Assembly: GCA_023898385.1 (NCBI GenBank)
Contig: CP060220.1
Span: 744,001 to 808,000 of the forward strand
DNA from: Pseudobdellovibrionaceae bacterium
Lineage (GTDB): Bacteria > Bdellovibrionota > Bdellovibrionia > Bdellovibrionales > UBA1609
Direction: 5' to 3'
Length of the DNA: 64,000 bases
Shown: piece by piece, positions 8,123-17,242 of the stretch
Numbering within the stretch: position 1 is the stretch's first letter
How the letters are laid out: every line of letters begins with the position of its first letter
Notes under the pieces: generated by a model
Seen by the model: only the letters and a program-made list of their open reading frames with translations
What the model was told of the DNA's origin: nothing
Databases searched by the model: none
Position numbers and translations under genes: made by a program

Positions 8123-10300
8123 TTAATCACCTAGACAGTTTGGAGTAACGGCAACGCGCTCAAATAATTTTTTTAGTCTAAAGTTATCTTCAGTGGCGAA
8201 TTTGGTCGCCAATTCTTTTAATAAACCTTCGTCAAATATTTCTGGTTCTCGTTTGCATACCGAACGGAAAACCCGAGTGGCCATGCAGTTTGGAAAGGCG
8301 CCAGCTGAGGCGATCATTCGCCCGAAGTCACCCATGCCATTTCCTTGAGGCAGATTTGACGGATCATTTATTGTAAATTCAGCAGAGCCGCCTAAACCCA
8401 CAGGGTACTTGCCCCATTCAAAAAACTGTTTATTCACTCCGCCGATGAGTTGATTTTTCCATTTTGTATCGCGAGAGGCCCAGCCTCCAGGAAACACCTC
8501 GGCGTTTTGGTTCATCTTATTTACGATCAATGTGTTCGGGTCCATTTCTGTAGTTCGCGGATCGTCCTCATCGTTGCCATTGCCGACCACAAAAGTGTGC
8601 TTGAGAAACCCATTTTCAAAGGTGATACGGGCAAAAGCTTGTCTCAGCGGATCCATCTGAGAGTGGCAGCCACGGCAAGTGGTTTGATAGTCCACGTGGG
8701 ATCCACCTGGAAAGCGGTCCACATCGCGACCGACCATGGCGTCTCCGCCGGTGTTATCCGCCCATTGTTTGATTGGGCGACATAGGAATTGCCTAAAGCT
8801 AAACTCCACCATACGTCGGTTGGTTCCCGCAATAGCATGAGATGATGTAAAAGCTCTTGAGGTAATAACGCCAGCAGGGTCTTTGTGATTCACTACGCCG
8901 CCGTTGCCATCATAAAGTTTTTGACCGTCTTGTCGGATAAGAATTTGTGAGTCGGCTAAGTTATAGTCCAGTTGCTCAAGTACTTGGTAGTGGTTATTAG
9001 ACATCAGAAAATCTTGAATGGTGTCACTCGGGGCAGCTGTTCGCTCAGGGTTGCCTCGATAATAGAAATTTCCGTAGGCGAGTTGTCTAGCGTCATTTCC
9101 ATCTCTGACATGGCCAATCACCGTGGCGGCAAAGTCATTAAGAGGCACATCAACACTTTCATCACGGTTTGACATGCGTTTTGCAAAATCTTTCACAGTA
9201 CGGTTGTAAAAACCAGGCTCTGTTGTGGCTCGAGCCGCAGCCGTAACCAAGTTGCCCGATCTGATGTCAGCTTCCATTTGCGCCAGTATAGGGTTGTCAA
9301 TGGGTGTGGATATTCCCACAACTCGCTTGTAAATCTTTTGAGCCAATTTTCTCTCGGCTGTGATAGGTGCAAATGGGTCGATCGGAAAAGTATTGTCTGA
9401 CAGCCAAGGAGTGGGGTTGCGCACACCTAGAATTTCTTGTTGGGAAAGAGCTCGACAATAAATGGCCACCATTCGGTAAACCCCGCGCCAGGGTCGGTCT
9501 TGGGCGGTAAAACTAGAGGCTCCAATAAAAGGTTGTCCAGCGTCATCAAAAGCATTTATTTCATTGGCAAGTGCTAATACCGATTGATCACTCCATCGTG
9601 TAAGGTCGCCGCCAATGGTTTGTGTGGAGCGCAGAACGGGAATGCCGGCACGATCGCTCACATAAATTCTAGAAGCTCCTGCTGAATCTCTTGTGAAGTA
9701 TACATGTTGGTAGGGGGCCTGTGTGTCGTTAAAGCGCATGACTCCGGCGGGAACCCGCATGGTGTCGTCACCAAGTGTCCCATCGTCGGGATCGTTGTTA
9801 AAACTTAGATTGCCGCCTTGATTGCGAACACCCACTTGAAAGAAGTGGTTTCCATCATAGTTGTGGCCTAAGAATAAATCAGTGCTGGCGGCACCTCGAG
9901 AAAGAGTTACGATTCTTAATGGTCCGTGTGGAGCAATTAAATCGTTTTGTACTGTGTTTTGAATCCAGGTCTCAATAGTGACTTCATTGCTGCCTTTACA
10001 CTGATTGATAAGTTTTGTAGCAGGCCCTGCGGTGCGAATAAGGCTTTCTTGTGAAATCATCAGTCCGCCAGACTGCCAAATCACATCAGAGCGACTGTCT
10101 ATGTTGAGGTTAAGTGGTGTGCCAATGGAGCTATGGTCATTGATCACAGTGCCACTGCCTTCGTTGAACTTGTAAAGGACAACGGCTTCGCTAGCGAGAG
10201 CACCGGTACCATCTTTTTCAAGAGCTAAGCTTGGCGTTGCTACTAAAAGCCCCGTAGCGAGACTTAAATAGACTTTCCAATTTTCTCTAAAACTAGTCAT
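8123..10300 (-). CDS. LamG-like/DUF1588-like exported cytochrome
   Basis: 725 residues with a signal peptide (cut near PSLALEKDG). Residues about 38-290 look like a LamG/concanavalin-type module ('VVLYKFNEGSGTVINDHSS', 'VTIETWIQN', 'IYCRALSQQEILG'). The C-terminal half carries one haem site, CRGCHSQMDP (542-546), followed by LRQAFARITFENG. This matches the 'C..CH..MDPLG...F..G' pattern of DUF1588-type proteins. These families occur in operons with Tat-exported DUF1501/DUF1552 proteins; the biochemical role is not established. It is the second gene of the operon, 33 nt after the FG-GAP lipoprotein. Confidence 0.72.
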   Translation of the reverse strand: MTSFRENWKVYLSLATGLLVATPSLALEKDGTGALASEAVVLYKFNEGSGTVINDHSSIGTPLNLNIDSRSDVIWQSGGLMISQESLIRTAGPATKLINQCKGSNEVTIETWIQNTVQNDLIAPHGPLRIVTLSRGAASTDLFLGHNYDGNHFFQVGVRNQGGNLSFNNDPDDGTLGDDTMRVPAGVMRFNDTQAPYQHVYFTRDSAGASRIYVSDRAGIPVLRSTQTIGGDLTRWSDQSVLALANEINAFDDAGQPFIGASSFTAQDRPWRGVYRMVAIYCRALSQQEILGVRNPTPWLSDNTFPIDPFAPITAERKLAQKIYKRVVGISTPIDNPILAQMEADIRSGNLVTAAARATTEPGFYNRTVKDFAKRMSNRDESVDVPLNDFAATVIGHVRDGNDARQLAYGNFYYRGNPERTAAPSDTIQDFLMSNNHYQVLEQLDYNLADSQILIRQDGQKLYDGNGGVVNHKDPAGVITSRAFTSSHAIAGTNRRMVEFSFRQFLCRPIKQWADNTGGDAMVGRDVDRFPGGSHVDYQTTCRGCHSQMDPLRQAFARITFENGFLKHTFVVGNGNDEDDPRTTEMDPNTLIVNKMNQNAEVFPGGWASRDTKWKNQLIGGVNKQFFEWGKYPVGLGGSAEFTINDPSNLPQGNGMGDFGRMIASAGAFPNCMATRVFRSVCKREPEIFDEGLLKELATKFATEDNFRLKKLFERVAVTPNCLGD

Positions 10301-10333
10301 GTTGTATCCCCATACCCCAATAAATAGTCTGTG

Positions 10334-12340
10334 CTATTGCACAGTGATAAAATAGGCCGCGCCGGAGTTGTTCACTGTATTCCCGTCGTCCATGGCCTCA
10401 CTACCCATAATTAAAGTGTTACCCGAGATCCCAATATCTGATCCCGCATTCTGTTGAGCATCGCGATTAGCTTGTCGCGGGATCATTTTGAATAGGATAT
10501 TCCCGGTCATATCCATCTGGAAGGTGGCTCCAATTTCAGCTCCATTATGTCTGGAGCCCGGAGCACTCACATAAATTTTGTTATTGGCAATAGCTACGCC
10601 GCGACCGAAATAGTCACGCACAGCCACATCAGCGGCTTTAAGCTCAAGCTCGCTCCAAGAAGATCCGTTGGGCGTGTAAAGATAGGCGCGTCCGCGAGAG
10701 CTTTCGGCCTGTTCCGCACCCACTACAACATTCGTGCCGTCAGTGGCCACGTCAGAGCCGTACTGCATACCTGACCCAATCATGGTGCTTGAGCGCAGGA
10801 TGTTTGATTCAGAATAGGTGCCGCCACTATTTCTAAACACGTAAGCGTAGCCTCGACCCAATGTGGCTTCTTCGCTGGACTTCATTGGAGCGCCGATGAC
10901 TAGCAGCGAGCCAGATACAGCTAGTGATCGTCCAAAGTTATGATACTCGCCACCATTACTGGCCTGTAAGCGTTGTGAAAGGCTCCATGTGTTGCCAGAC
11001 CGTGAAAAAACATACACGGCACCAGCATCTCTGGATGTACCCCAATCTTCTGTATCAGCGCCTACGATCACACGATCAGCGCTGTCGATGGCTACTTGCA
11101 TACCAAAACGAGTCACATCATTGGGGTTCACTGTAGGAGTGGGTCCATTGATGGTGTGAATGAGGTTCCAGTTGTTGCCAGACCCTTCATATAAATAGAT
11201 GCGACCAGTGTGGTTGTTCAATGAAGTAGAGCGACTAGCTATAGCAATAAGGTCTCCGCTAATAGCAACAGCGTTGATTTCTGTATAGGCAGCTGTGGAC
11301 GGTTCTAAAATGGCAGTGGTTCGATCCCAGCCGCTGCTTGTTTTTTCAAATACATAAGCAGCACCAATTTTGTTGTTACCACCCCGGCCAGGAGCGCTGG
11401 CCACGGCGTGATTTCCGCTTATGGCGACCCGTGATCCAAGTGCTGCTTGCGTTTGTGGGTCAGAAGCCGCTAAATATTTTTCGTTCCAACAGACATTGGT
11501 GTAGTTGACTGTGATGGTTCCTGTAGAGCGGCCGCCACAGGTGTCTGTAGCAACTATGTTTATAGTTTTTGATCCACCTACGCATTCGGCCGTATCATTG
11601 GGCTGTACTTGAAATCCATTGTTGTTGCAGTCAACATCTAGTGGCGCGGAATTATTACAGTTAACATCTCGGTTTACGCCTCCATAAGTGGCATTTGTGC
11701 CGCCGGTGATCGTGTAGTAAGTGTTGTCGCGGTTATAGAGATTTTCAATGCCGTTGTAAGAGCGTGGTCGCATGCCGATATCGATGTTTCGAGTGTTCTT
11801 ATTGATGGCTAGGCTTACTGGCACATAGCCGTTTGCCGGCAAACAAGGATCAATTACAGGAATCACGGGTTCAGTGACGGTTAAAACAACAGATTCAGAT
11901 GATGCAATACCGCCGCTATTATCGTGGGCATAGGCATATATTGAATAGATGCCACCAGCGGTGATCCTTTGATCCCATTGAAAAGGTGCATCCACATCTT
12001 CGCCCACTTTTGTGCCATCAATCCAAAATTCAACTTTTTGAACTTTTCCATCAGAGTCTTCGGTTTGAACTGTAATGGCCACATCGGCCGGCGACATGGC
12101 TGAAGAGCCATTTAAAGGTGATGTGACAGTGATCGTGGGAACTGTATTTCCCAGTTCTCCTGTTTCAATTACGCCGGCACCGGGGCCACCGCTTAATCCA
12201 GTCACAGAGCCTGAATCAATGGCTTCACCCATAGGGCTGCAATTTTGAAAACTAAATAGGATGGCAAGGGCAGAGCTCACCGCTACACTGATATTAAACC
12301 AGCGCTGAATAGATATAGAATTTTTATTTCTGTCCAGCAT
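10334..12340 (-). CDS. FG-GAP/integrin-like beta-propeller lipoprotein with an Ig-like domain
   Basis: 668 residues and the first gene of the operon. The lipoprotein signal ends in LFSFQNC (Cys34). Residues about 66-155 form a bacterial Ig-like fold ('VEFWIDGTKVGEDVDAPFQW'). A Cys-rich stretch follows at about 160-285. Then about seven repeats of the type 'VAISGNHAVASAPG...GAAYVF' give an FG-GAP-type propeller. Such proteins usually sit on the cell surface and bind ligands or partner proteins. Its place at the head of a cytochrome operon suggests it anchors or exposes the redox complex (inference). Confidence 0.78.
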   Translation of the reverse strand: MLDRNKNSISIQRWFNISVAVSSALAILFSFQNCSPMGEAIDSGSVTGLSGGPGAGVIETGELGNTVPTITVTSPLNGSSAMSPADVAITVQTEDSDGKVQKVEFWIDGTKVGEDVDAPFQWDQRITAGGIYSIYAYAHDNSGGIASSESVVLTVTEPVIPVIDPCLPANGYVPVSLAINKNTRNIDIGMRPRSYNGIENLYNRDNTYYTITGGTNATYGGVNRDVNCNNSAPLDVDCNNNGFQVQPNDTAECVGGSKTINIVATDTCGGRSTGTITVNYTNVCWNEKYLAASDPQTQAALGSRVAISGNHAVASAPGRGGNNKIGAAYVFEKTSSGWDRTTAILEPSTAAYTEINAVAISGDLIAIASRSTSLNNHTGRIYLYEGSGNNWNLIHTINGPTPTVNPNDVTRFGMQVAIDSADRVIVGADTEDWGTSRDAGAVYVFSRSGNTWSLSQRLQASNGGEYHNFGRSLAVSGSLLVIGAPMKSSEEATLGRGYAYVFRNSGGTYSESNILRSSTMIGSGMQYGSDVATDGTNVVVGAEQAESSRGRAYLYTPNGSSWSELELKAADVAVRDYFGRGVAIANNKIYVSAPGSRHNGAEIGATFQMDMTGNILFKMIPRQANRDAQQNAGSDIGISGNTLIMGSEAMDDGNTVNNSGAAYFITVQ

Positions 12341-12671
12341 GAGGTATCCCCCTCCTCCGTATATGGACCGACTACAATATCTTAAGGCAGTGTCAGTTGG
12401 TTCCCGCCTTAAGACCTTGTCGGCAGCTTTTTAGAAAACTTGAGACATAGGTCTGGTTTTCTCCGATTTTTAAATAGTGCAATGGTAGGGCCAGCTTATG
12501 GCCAATTAACGTCACTCTGAGTGTCAAAATCGAAAAAATCGTAAAAAAGTTAGATGTTTAAAATGAGGTTTTTATTCTTAATTGGTTTAAAACCTGTCTC
12601 ATTTTGAGATTTATTAAATAGTTGGGCAGCTCACGATGAATATGAGGCGGCATCTCGCGTGACGCAGCATT
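12341..12671. other. Divergent promoter region between the cytochrome operon and the methyltransferase gene
   Basis: No ORF here is convincing. It should hold the operon promoter, reading left from about 12350. An imperfect inverted repeat (AAATGAG near 12561 with CTCATTT near 12598) lies in an AT-rich stretch and could be an operator or a small hairpin. No sigma-70 boxes were assigned. Confidence 0.35.
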
Positions 12672-12674
12672 GCT

Positions 12675-12704
12675 AGTGTTGGGATACTAACACTCAATAG
12701 TGTT
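12675..12704. promoter_or_regulatory. Three-half-site operator-like repeat
   Basis: AGTGTT (12675-12680), AACACT (12689-12694) and AGTGTT (12699-12704) make two overlapping inverted repeats with spacers of 8 and 4 nt. They end 12 nt before the methyltransferase ATG. This layout fits a dimeric repressor or activator site; the regulator is unknown. Confidence 0.45.
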
Positions 12705-12716
12705 ATCATTGATTTC

Positions 12717-14066
12717 ATGAACAGCGTTGAAAGTATTGTTGAATTACTTGAGTGTCTCATAACGAATCAACCTCTTAAATGGGGGCAAGATGGGTTGCAG
12801 TCAGAGGCCGGCCCTAAATATCATTCTATATCGGGCGTGCCATGGCTATTTCGAGATTCGACAAGCCAGTGGATTCAGTGGAAGTCGCGTTGTGAACAGC
12901 TCATAAGCACTTTGAAAGACGAAAAACAAAGATATGAAAAGGCTCAAATAAATAAACACGTATCACTCCTAAATCAGCGTAGGGGAGCCGTAAGCCGTGG
13001 TTTGCAAGTCAATATCGAGACCCTGAATCATCTGTTACAGGACTTTTTAAAATCAAATTCATTTTCAGTGCCGCAAAACTTCGCGCTCACAGACCGAGTG
13101 GCCAGCACTCAGGAAGCTCACAGTTATTTTGATAATATTTTTCGAGATTGGGTTTGGGGTAAAGAAGAAAACACAAAAAGCCTAGACCTGATAAAAAAAG
13201 TCTGGCCCGAATCCATAAAAGAACCAAATGTGGCTGTGCTCGGAGCTGGCGCTGGTCGACTGGGTGTGGATATTCACAGGCATTTAAAACCAAAAAACAC
13301 CATTCTAGTGGATATTAATCCGGTGTTATTACTCACCGCAGAGCATCTGTTAACTAAAGGCCCCTTGGATTTGTGCGAGTTTCCAAAGACTCCGGTATCT
13401 ATTGAGCAATCGGCTGTTTTGCATAGATTAGAAAGTGATGAGCGCAAAGGTAATAATATACATTTTGTATTTGCCGATGTGATGAACCTTCCCTTTAAAG
13501 CCAAGTCACTGGATGTGGTGGTCACACCTTGGCTTGTGGACATTATACCCGATGACTACCGCGATTTCAGTGCTCGTATGAATAGAGTGTTAAAGCCCGG
13601 CGGAGTGTGGATTCAGTTTGGCCCGTTGGGTTTTGCTCATAAGGATTTTTCGAAAAACTACAGTGTGGATGAAGTTCTTAAGATTGTAGGGGATCAAGGC
13701 TTCAATCTGACCACGTCTATCCAGGAAAGAATACCGTACCTACAGTCACCCCACAGCGGTTTTTGGCGAGTAGAAAACGTATTGATCTTTGCCGCCGAAA
13801 AAAAATCAGATGTGAAGCAGCCAAAGCGGTTTGAATCTCTCCCAGAATGGTTGCTGGATTTCAATAAACCCATATTACTCACAATTGAACTGCAAGAGCT
13901 GCGTTTTACAAACCAGGTTCACGCAGAAATTCTTGGAGCTGTCGACGGAAAGCGCACGTTTAACGAAATGGTGCAGCTCATGGCAAAGCACTACCAGATG
14001 TCCAGCGACCAAGCGACAGATGCGCTATTCACGCTATTAGCCCGCATCCATGAATCGAAGCTTTAG
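12717..14066 (+). CDS. SAM-dependent methyltransferase with Trm112-like N-terminus and PqqD-like C-terminus
   Basis: 449 residues. The N-terminal ~45 residues ('LLECLITNQPLKW...YHSISGVPWLF') have the shape of a Trm112-type domain without its cysteines. The central methyltransferase has motif I (VAVLGAGAGRLGVDI, near 172-186), a post-I acidic segment (ILVDINPVLLL) and 'MNRVLKPGGVWIQFGPLGF'. This is reminiscent of N2227-like/carnosine methyltransferases. The last ~60 residues ('ILGAVDGKRTFNEMVQLMAKHY') resemble a PqqD/RiPP-recognition-like helical domain. The substrate is unknown; a peptide or small amino compound is possible. It is monocistronic and divergent from the cytochrome operon, with an operator-like repeat just upstream. 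Confidence 0.78.
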   Translation: MNSVESIVELLECLITNQPLKWGQDGLQSEAGPKYHSISGVPWLFRDSTSQWIQWKSRCEQLISTLKDEKQRYEKAQINKHVSLLNQRRGAVSRGLQVNIETLNHLLQDFLKSNSFSVPQNFALTDRVASTQEAHSYFDNIFRDWVWGKEENTKSLDLIKKVWPESIKEPNVAVLGAGAGRLGVDIHRHLKPKNTILVDINPVLLLTAEHLLTKGPLDLCEFPKTPVSIEQSAVLHRLESDERKGNNIHFVFADVMNLPFKAKSLDVVVTPWLVDIIPDDYRDFSARMNRVLKPGGVWIQFGPLGFAHKDFSKNYSVDEVLKIVGDQGFNLTTSIQERIPYLQSPHSGFWRVENVLIFAAEKKSDVKQPKRFESLPEWLLDFNKPILLTIELQELRFTNQVHAEILGAVDGKRTFNEMVQLMAKHYQMSSDQATDALFTLLARIHESKL

Positions 14067-14140
14067 AGAGCCGACAAGCCAACGAAAATACCAATGACAA
14101 TCAGAGATGGTCGTGCCTGGATCAGTCACCAAAACCTGGA

Positions 14141-14321
14141 TAAAACCAGACAAGCCTCAAGGCAAGAAGGGCCCCCATGAGTGAGCCGCGTCCTCCCGAT
14201 GTGCATGGCGTATCCGAGTTGCGGCACGTTAGTGACGCAATCCGAAGACGACATGCGGCCACTCGGGTCGGCGCGGCTCACTCATGGGGGCCCTTCTTGC
14301 CTTGAGGCTTGTCTGGTTTTA
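14141..14321 (+). repeat. Family A core-and-arms hairpin (copy A1)
   Basis: Complementary 50-nt arms at 14141-14190 and 14272-14321 enclose an 81-nt core (14191-14271). The core carries the family signature: GATGTGCATGGCGTATCC, the apical hairpin TTGCG-g-CAC-GTTA-GTG-a-CGCAA, and ACATGCGGCCACTCGGG. It lies between convergent genes. The right arm ends in TGGTTTTAC, so it may terminate transcription, but other copies lack a T-run. Confidence 0.93.
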
Positions 14322-14335
14322 CTTACGCCATCGGA

Positions 14336-15052
14336 TTAGGGGCCGAATTCGATATTCCACCACTCTTGGAGTTTGGCACAAAGGCCGGTGGACTTGCTCG
14401 CACAGTGACTTCCGCCGCCGTGACCTTGCCCTGAAGCATTATTGATAAGCGTGTTGTTGCTCGCCGAACCGCCCGCAAAGGGGTTGGGGTTGAGAAGGCT
14501 GCCAAAGTGAATATCGTATCCCACGGTATGGCACGAGGTGCAAACTTGCACGCCGCTATAGACTTGTGAGTTGTAGAAAGTTTGACCGGCGCTTGATCCT
14601 GCAAAGGCCACATATTGTCGTGGTGTCCCTGAGAGTAAAATAAAACCTGTGGGTGAGTCGATGTAGGCATAGAGAAAATGGTATTGGTTATCGATGAGGT
14701 TTTTTGGAATGTTAAATGAAAAGTAGTGACCGTTGTAGGTGCCGCCAGTTTCATTGGCTGCTGCGTACCCTGCTAGAGTGCCTGAGCTGACAGTGCCATC
14801 TATATAGATGGCCACTTTTAATGTGGAGTTGGGGCTGTCTGGATCGTAGGCCCAGCCGCGAACATAACCGCTTTCATTGGCGATGGTCACGCTGCCCTTT
14901 GAGTTCGGGCCACCGGCTGGTGGCAGCATGGATGCAGATTCAGAGTCTGATCCGCTGGTTTCTTCAACACTTTTACAGTTATTAAAGCTGGTCATTAAGA
15001 CAAGGCTTAATAAAAAAACGATGGTCCAAGTAATGCTATTTTTTCGTCGCAT
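14336..15052 (-). CDS. Monohaem lipoprotein with Ig-like domain
   Basis: 238 residues. The lipoprotein signal ends in TSFNNC (Cys26). Residues about 53-150 are a beta-rich domain ('GYVRGWAYDPDSPNSTLKVA', 'YHFLYAYID'), probably Ig-like. One haem c site, CTSCH (171-175), sits in a Gly/Asn-rich tail with further Cys at about 217 and 225. It is probably a periplasmic or surface electron-transfer or sensing lipoprotein; the specific function is unknown. A family A hairpin lies 15 nt past its stop. Confidence 0.7.
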   Translation of the reverse strand: MRRKNSITWTIVFLLSLVLMTSFNNCKSVEETSGSDSESASMLPPAGGPNSKGSVTIANESGYVRGWAYDPDSPNSTLKVAIYIDGTVSSGTLAGYAAANETGGTYNGHYFSFNIPKNLIDNQYHFLYAYIDSPTGFILLSGTPRQYVAFAGSSAGQTFYNSQVYSGVQVCTSCHTVGYDIHFGSLLNPNPFAGGSASNNTLINNASGQGHGGGSHCASKSTGLCAKLQEWWNIEFGP

Positions 15053-15194
15053 GCTCTCTCATCCCCCAAAAAAGCAGCTATCAGATAAATAGACATCGGC
15101 AGAACGCGTAAAAACTTAAGCCTTTGGTCGGGTTTTTTGATAAATAATCGTCAGATCGAAACAAATTGAACTAGAGCCCCAGATTTTTGGTGAA

Positions 15195-16958
15195 TCAAGG
15201 GCAGGTGAGTACAAAGGCCACTTGGGCTACATTGCTTAAAGTAGACATTCCAAAGCGGCTGACTCGAACTTGATAAAGTCCCAGGTCTGAGTTGGCGATG
15301 TAGTCGATGGGTAATTCAAGGCCCGTGGCTCCGTCGATTTCTTCTCCGTTTTTTAACCACTGTAGGTCTACATCAGAGTCACCTGAGACTTCCACACTGA
15401 GTTCAATAGAATCACCCAGTTCTACGGCTTGTGAAGAGGGTTGTCTTGTGATCACAGGGCGTTGGGATGCGAAATCTCTCGAGTACTCGGCCAATGTTAA
15501 AAGATCCAGGTGTCGGCTTTCTTGCACGTAGCCTGAGAGACTTGATTCAGTGACGCTGCCGTTTTTCATGACCCTCTCCAAGTCCGCAGGAGTCAAGTGG
15601 CCGCCTTGGCTTCGTAAGTAAGCCAGTGCAAGACCTGCAGCTCCAGCGGCGACGGGTGAGGCCATGGAGGTACCTTGATAGTATCCATATTGGTTGCCAG
15701 GTAAAGTGGAGAGAAGTTTGCTGCAGAAACCGATACTTAATAAATCCGAAGCTGATATGCCGCTACTACAAGCAGAATTACTGCTTGATGCCATGGAGTT
15801 GTTGTATGAGCCGGGAGCTGCAATTTCAACGTAGGTCGAACTGTAGTTTGAAAAGCTACTACGGTTTCTCGTTCCCGCATCTGTGGAGGCCACGGCCATA
15901 AAGCCGTCTACATCTTTTGCATATCCTGCAGGCGAGTAAAAGCTGGAGTTGAGGTTCTTGTTGTCATTACCGGCAGCGGCAACCAGGAATGTCCCTTGCT
16001 CTGCCGCATATATCACGGCATCTTGAAGAGCCGTACTTCGAGCGGCGGCACCTAAACTCATATTGGCAATATCAGCCCCTTGGTCTGCGGCGTATCTGAT
16101 GCCATTGACGATGTCATCAATGGCAGCACCGCTTCCCGTGTCGGGAAATACTTTTACTGCCATCACTTTGGCATGACTGGCCATGACACCTGCGCCGCCC
16201 ACCTGATTGTTGGTGGCCGCGGCGGCCAGGCCGGCAACGTGAGTGCCATGCGTGTCACCATCCATCGGATCATCGTCGTTTTCAGCAAAGTCATATCCGA
16301 ATTTTCCATTGCTGTCGGTCCACATAACGCTTTTTAAGTCGGGGTGAGTGTAATCAACCCCTGTGTCAATAACAGCAATCACCACGTCTTCTTTTATTCC
16401 GGTACTATCGTCATAAAAGATCTCCCACGCTTTGTCCGCTTTTTGGTTTATGAGATGCTCTTGCCGGTCCACGAAAGGGTCATCGCTGATAGCGAATTTT
16501 TCGGCACGTGCCTGAGGAGAAACGCCAATGAGGCAGGGGTCTTTGCGTAGTTCACTTTCAAGTTCGTCTAAATCATAATCGCGGTTCAACTGAAAGCGAT
16601 AAGCCTGCACACGAAGTCGATGGGTTCTTTTTCTTGAAGCCAATACGATTTCTTCGCTGTGCTCTCCAGGGGAGTCGTTCACACATTCATTGTCGATCAA
16701 TGCCACATATTCGGTGTGGGCTTTGAGCTTTTTATCTAACGACATGATTTGAGCCGAATCACTCTCAGAAATTTGCACTTTGTTATGGTTAAAGGGCGAG
16801 CTAAAGCTGATCGCTCCTTTTTTAAGGGCCTGCGGGTTTACGGTGCACATGGAAGCCAGCGTTGAATCACCAGTGGGTTCAAACGCTTTGCCGCAACCAA
16901 AAGAAAAAAGACCAGTTATCAATAAAACAAATAAAACAGACCGCCTCTGCACAATCAT
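15195..16958 (-). CDS. Subtilisin-like serine protease lipoprotein with C-terminal Ig domain
   Basis: 587 residues. The lipobox is FSFGC (Cys22). Residues about 115-155 look like an inhibitor I9 propeptide ('YRFQLNRDYDLDELESEL'). The S8 catalytic triad is visible: Asp198 in AVIDTGVDY, His237 in GDTHGTHVAG and Ser432 in YQGTSMASP, with an oxyanion-region Asn in AAAGNDN. The C-terminal ~90 residues ('PSSQAVELGDSIELSVEV...LQWLKNG') form an I-set-like Ig domain. It is presumably a surface- or periplasm-tethered protease; in a predator it could act on prey proteins (inference). Monocistronic. Confidence 0.92.
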   Translation of the reverse strand: MIVQRRSVLFVLLITGLFSFGCGKAFEPTGDSTLASMCTVNPQALKKGAISFSSPFNHNKVQISESDSAQIMSLDKKLKAHTEYVALIDNECVNDSPGEHSEEIVLASRKRTHRLRVQAYRFQLNRDYDLDELESELRKDPCLIGVSPQARAEKFAISDDPFVDRQEHLINQKADKAWEIFYDDSTGIKEDVVIAVIDTGVDYTHPDLKSVMWTDSNGKFGYDFAENDDDPMDGDTHGTHVAGLAAAATNNQVGGAGVMASHAKVMAVKVFPDTGSGAAIDDIVNGIRYAADQGADIANMSLGAAARSTALQDAVIYAAEQGTFLVAAAGNDNKNLNSSFYSPAGYAKDVDGFMAVASTDAGTRNRSSFSNYSSTYVEIAAPGSYNNSMASSSNSACSSGISASDLLSIGFCSKLLSTLPGNQYGYYQGTSMASPVAAGAAGLALAYLRSQGGHLTPADLERVMKNGSVTESSLSGYVQESRHLDLLTLAEYSRDFASQRPVITRQPSSQAVELGDSIELSVEVSGDSDVDLQWLKNGEEIDGATGLELPIDYIANSDLGLYQVRVSRFGMSTLSNVAQVAFVLTCP

Positions 16959-17223
16959 TCCCCCCGATTTTGCAAAGAATTACCAAAAGATTGAATAACT
17001 AATGAGCAATTAGGGGGCCAGATGAGGTGAGAATGAAGCGGCGTTCATCCTGGGCTCGGGTGAAGCTGGTAGACGCCTGCCTATCCGGTGATCAATTGTT
17101 GTATAGGCAACACTCGAATGAAGTACAAAGAAAGTCAGATCGCCCAACGGGTTGCAGGTTATGAGTTCACGGGGTTTTCAGGTGAAGTGTAATACGCTGA
17201 AGAGCAGAGTCATGTTAGGTCCT

Positions 17224-17242
17224 CCCGAGGCCTCGGGCTTTT
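17224..17242. terminator. GC palindrome at the 3' end of marC
   Basis: CCCGAGG-CCTCGGG (17224-17237) followed by CTTTT on the plus strand lies directly beyond the marC stop codon. The T-run faces plus-strand transcription, but no plus-strand gene ends here. It is therefore only a weak candidate for termination. Confidence 0.3.

Noticed and set aside
14191..14271. Family A core as a tRNA, integron attC site or CRISPR repeat
   Set aside because: No cloverleaf, no R/L boxes of attC with an integrase nearby, and copies are dispersed singly rather than in an array.
14141..14321. Family A hairpins as simple Rho-independent terminators
   Set aside because: Arms are far longer than needed, only A1 has a T-run, two copies lie between divergent genes where nothing ends, and the core is conserved with covariation. 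Termination could be a side effect.
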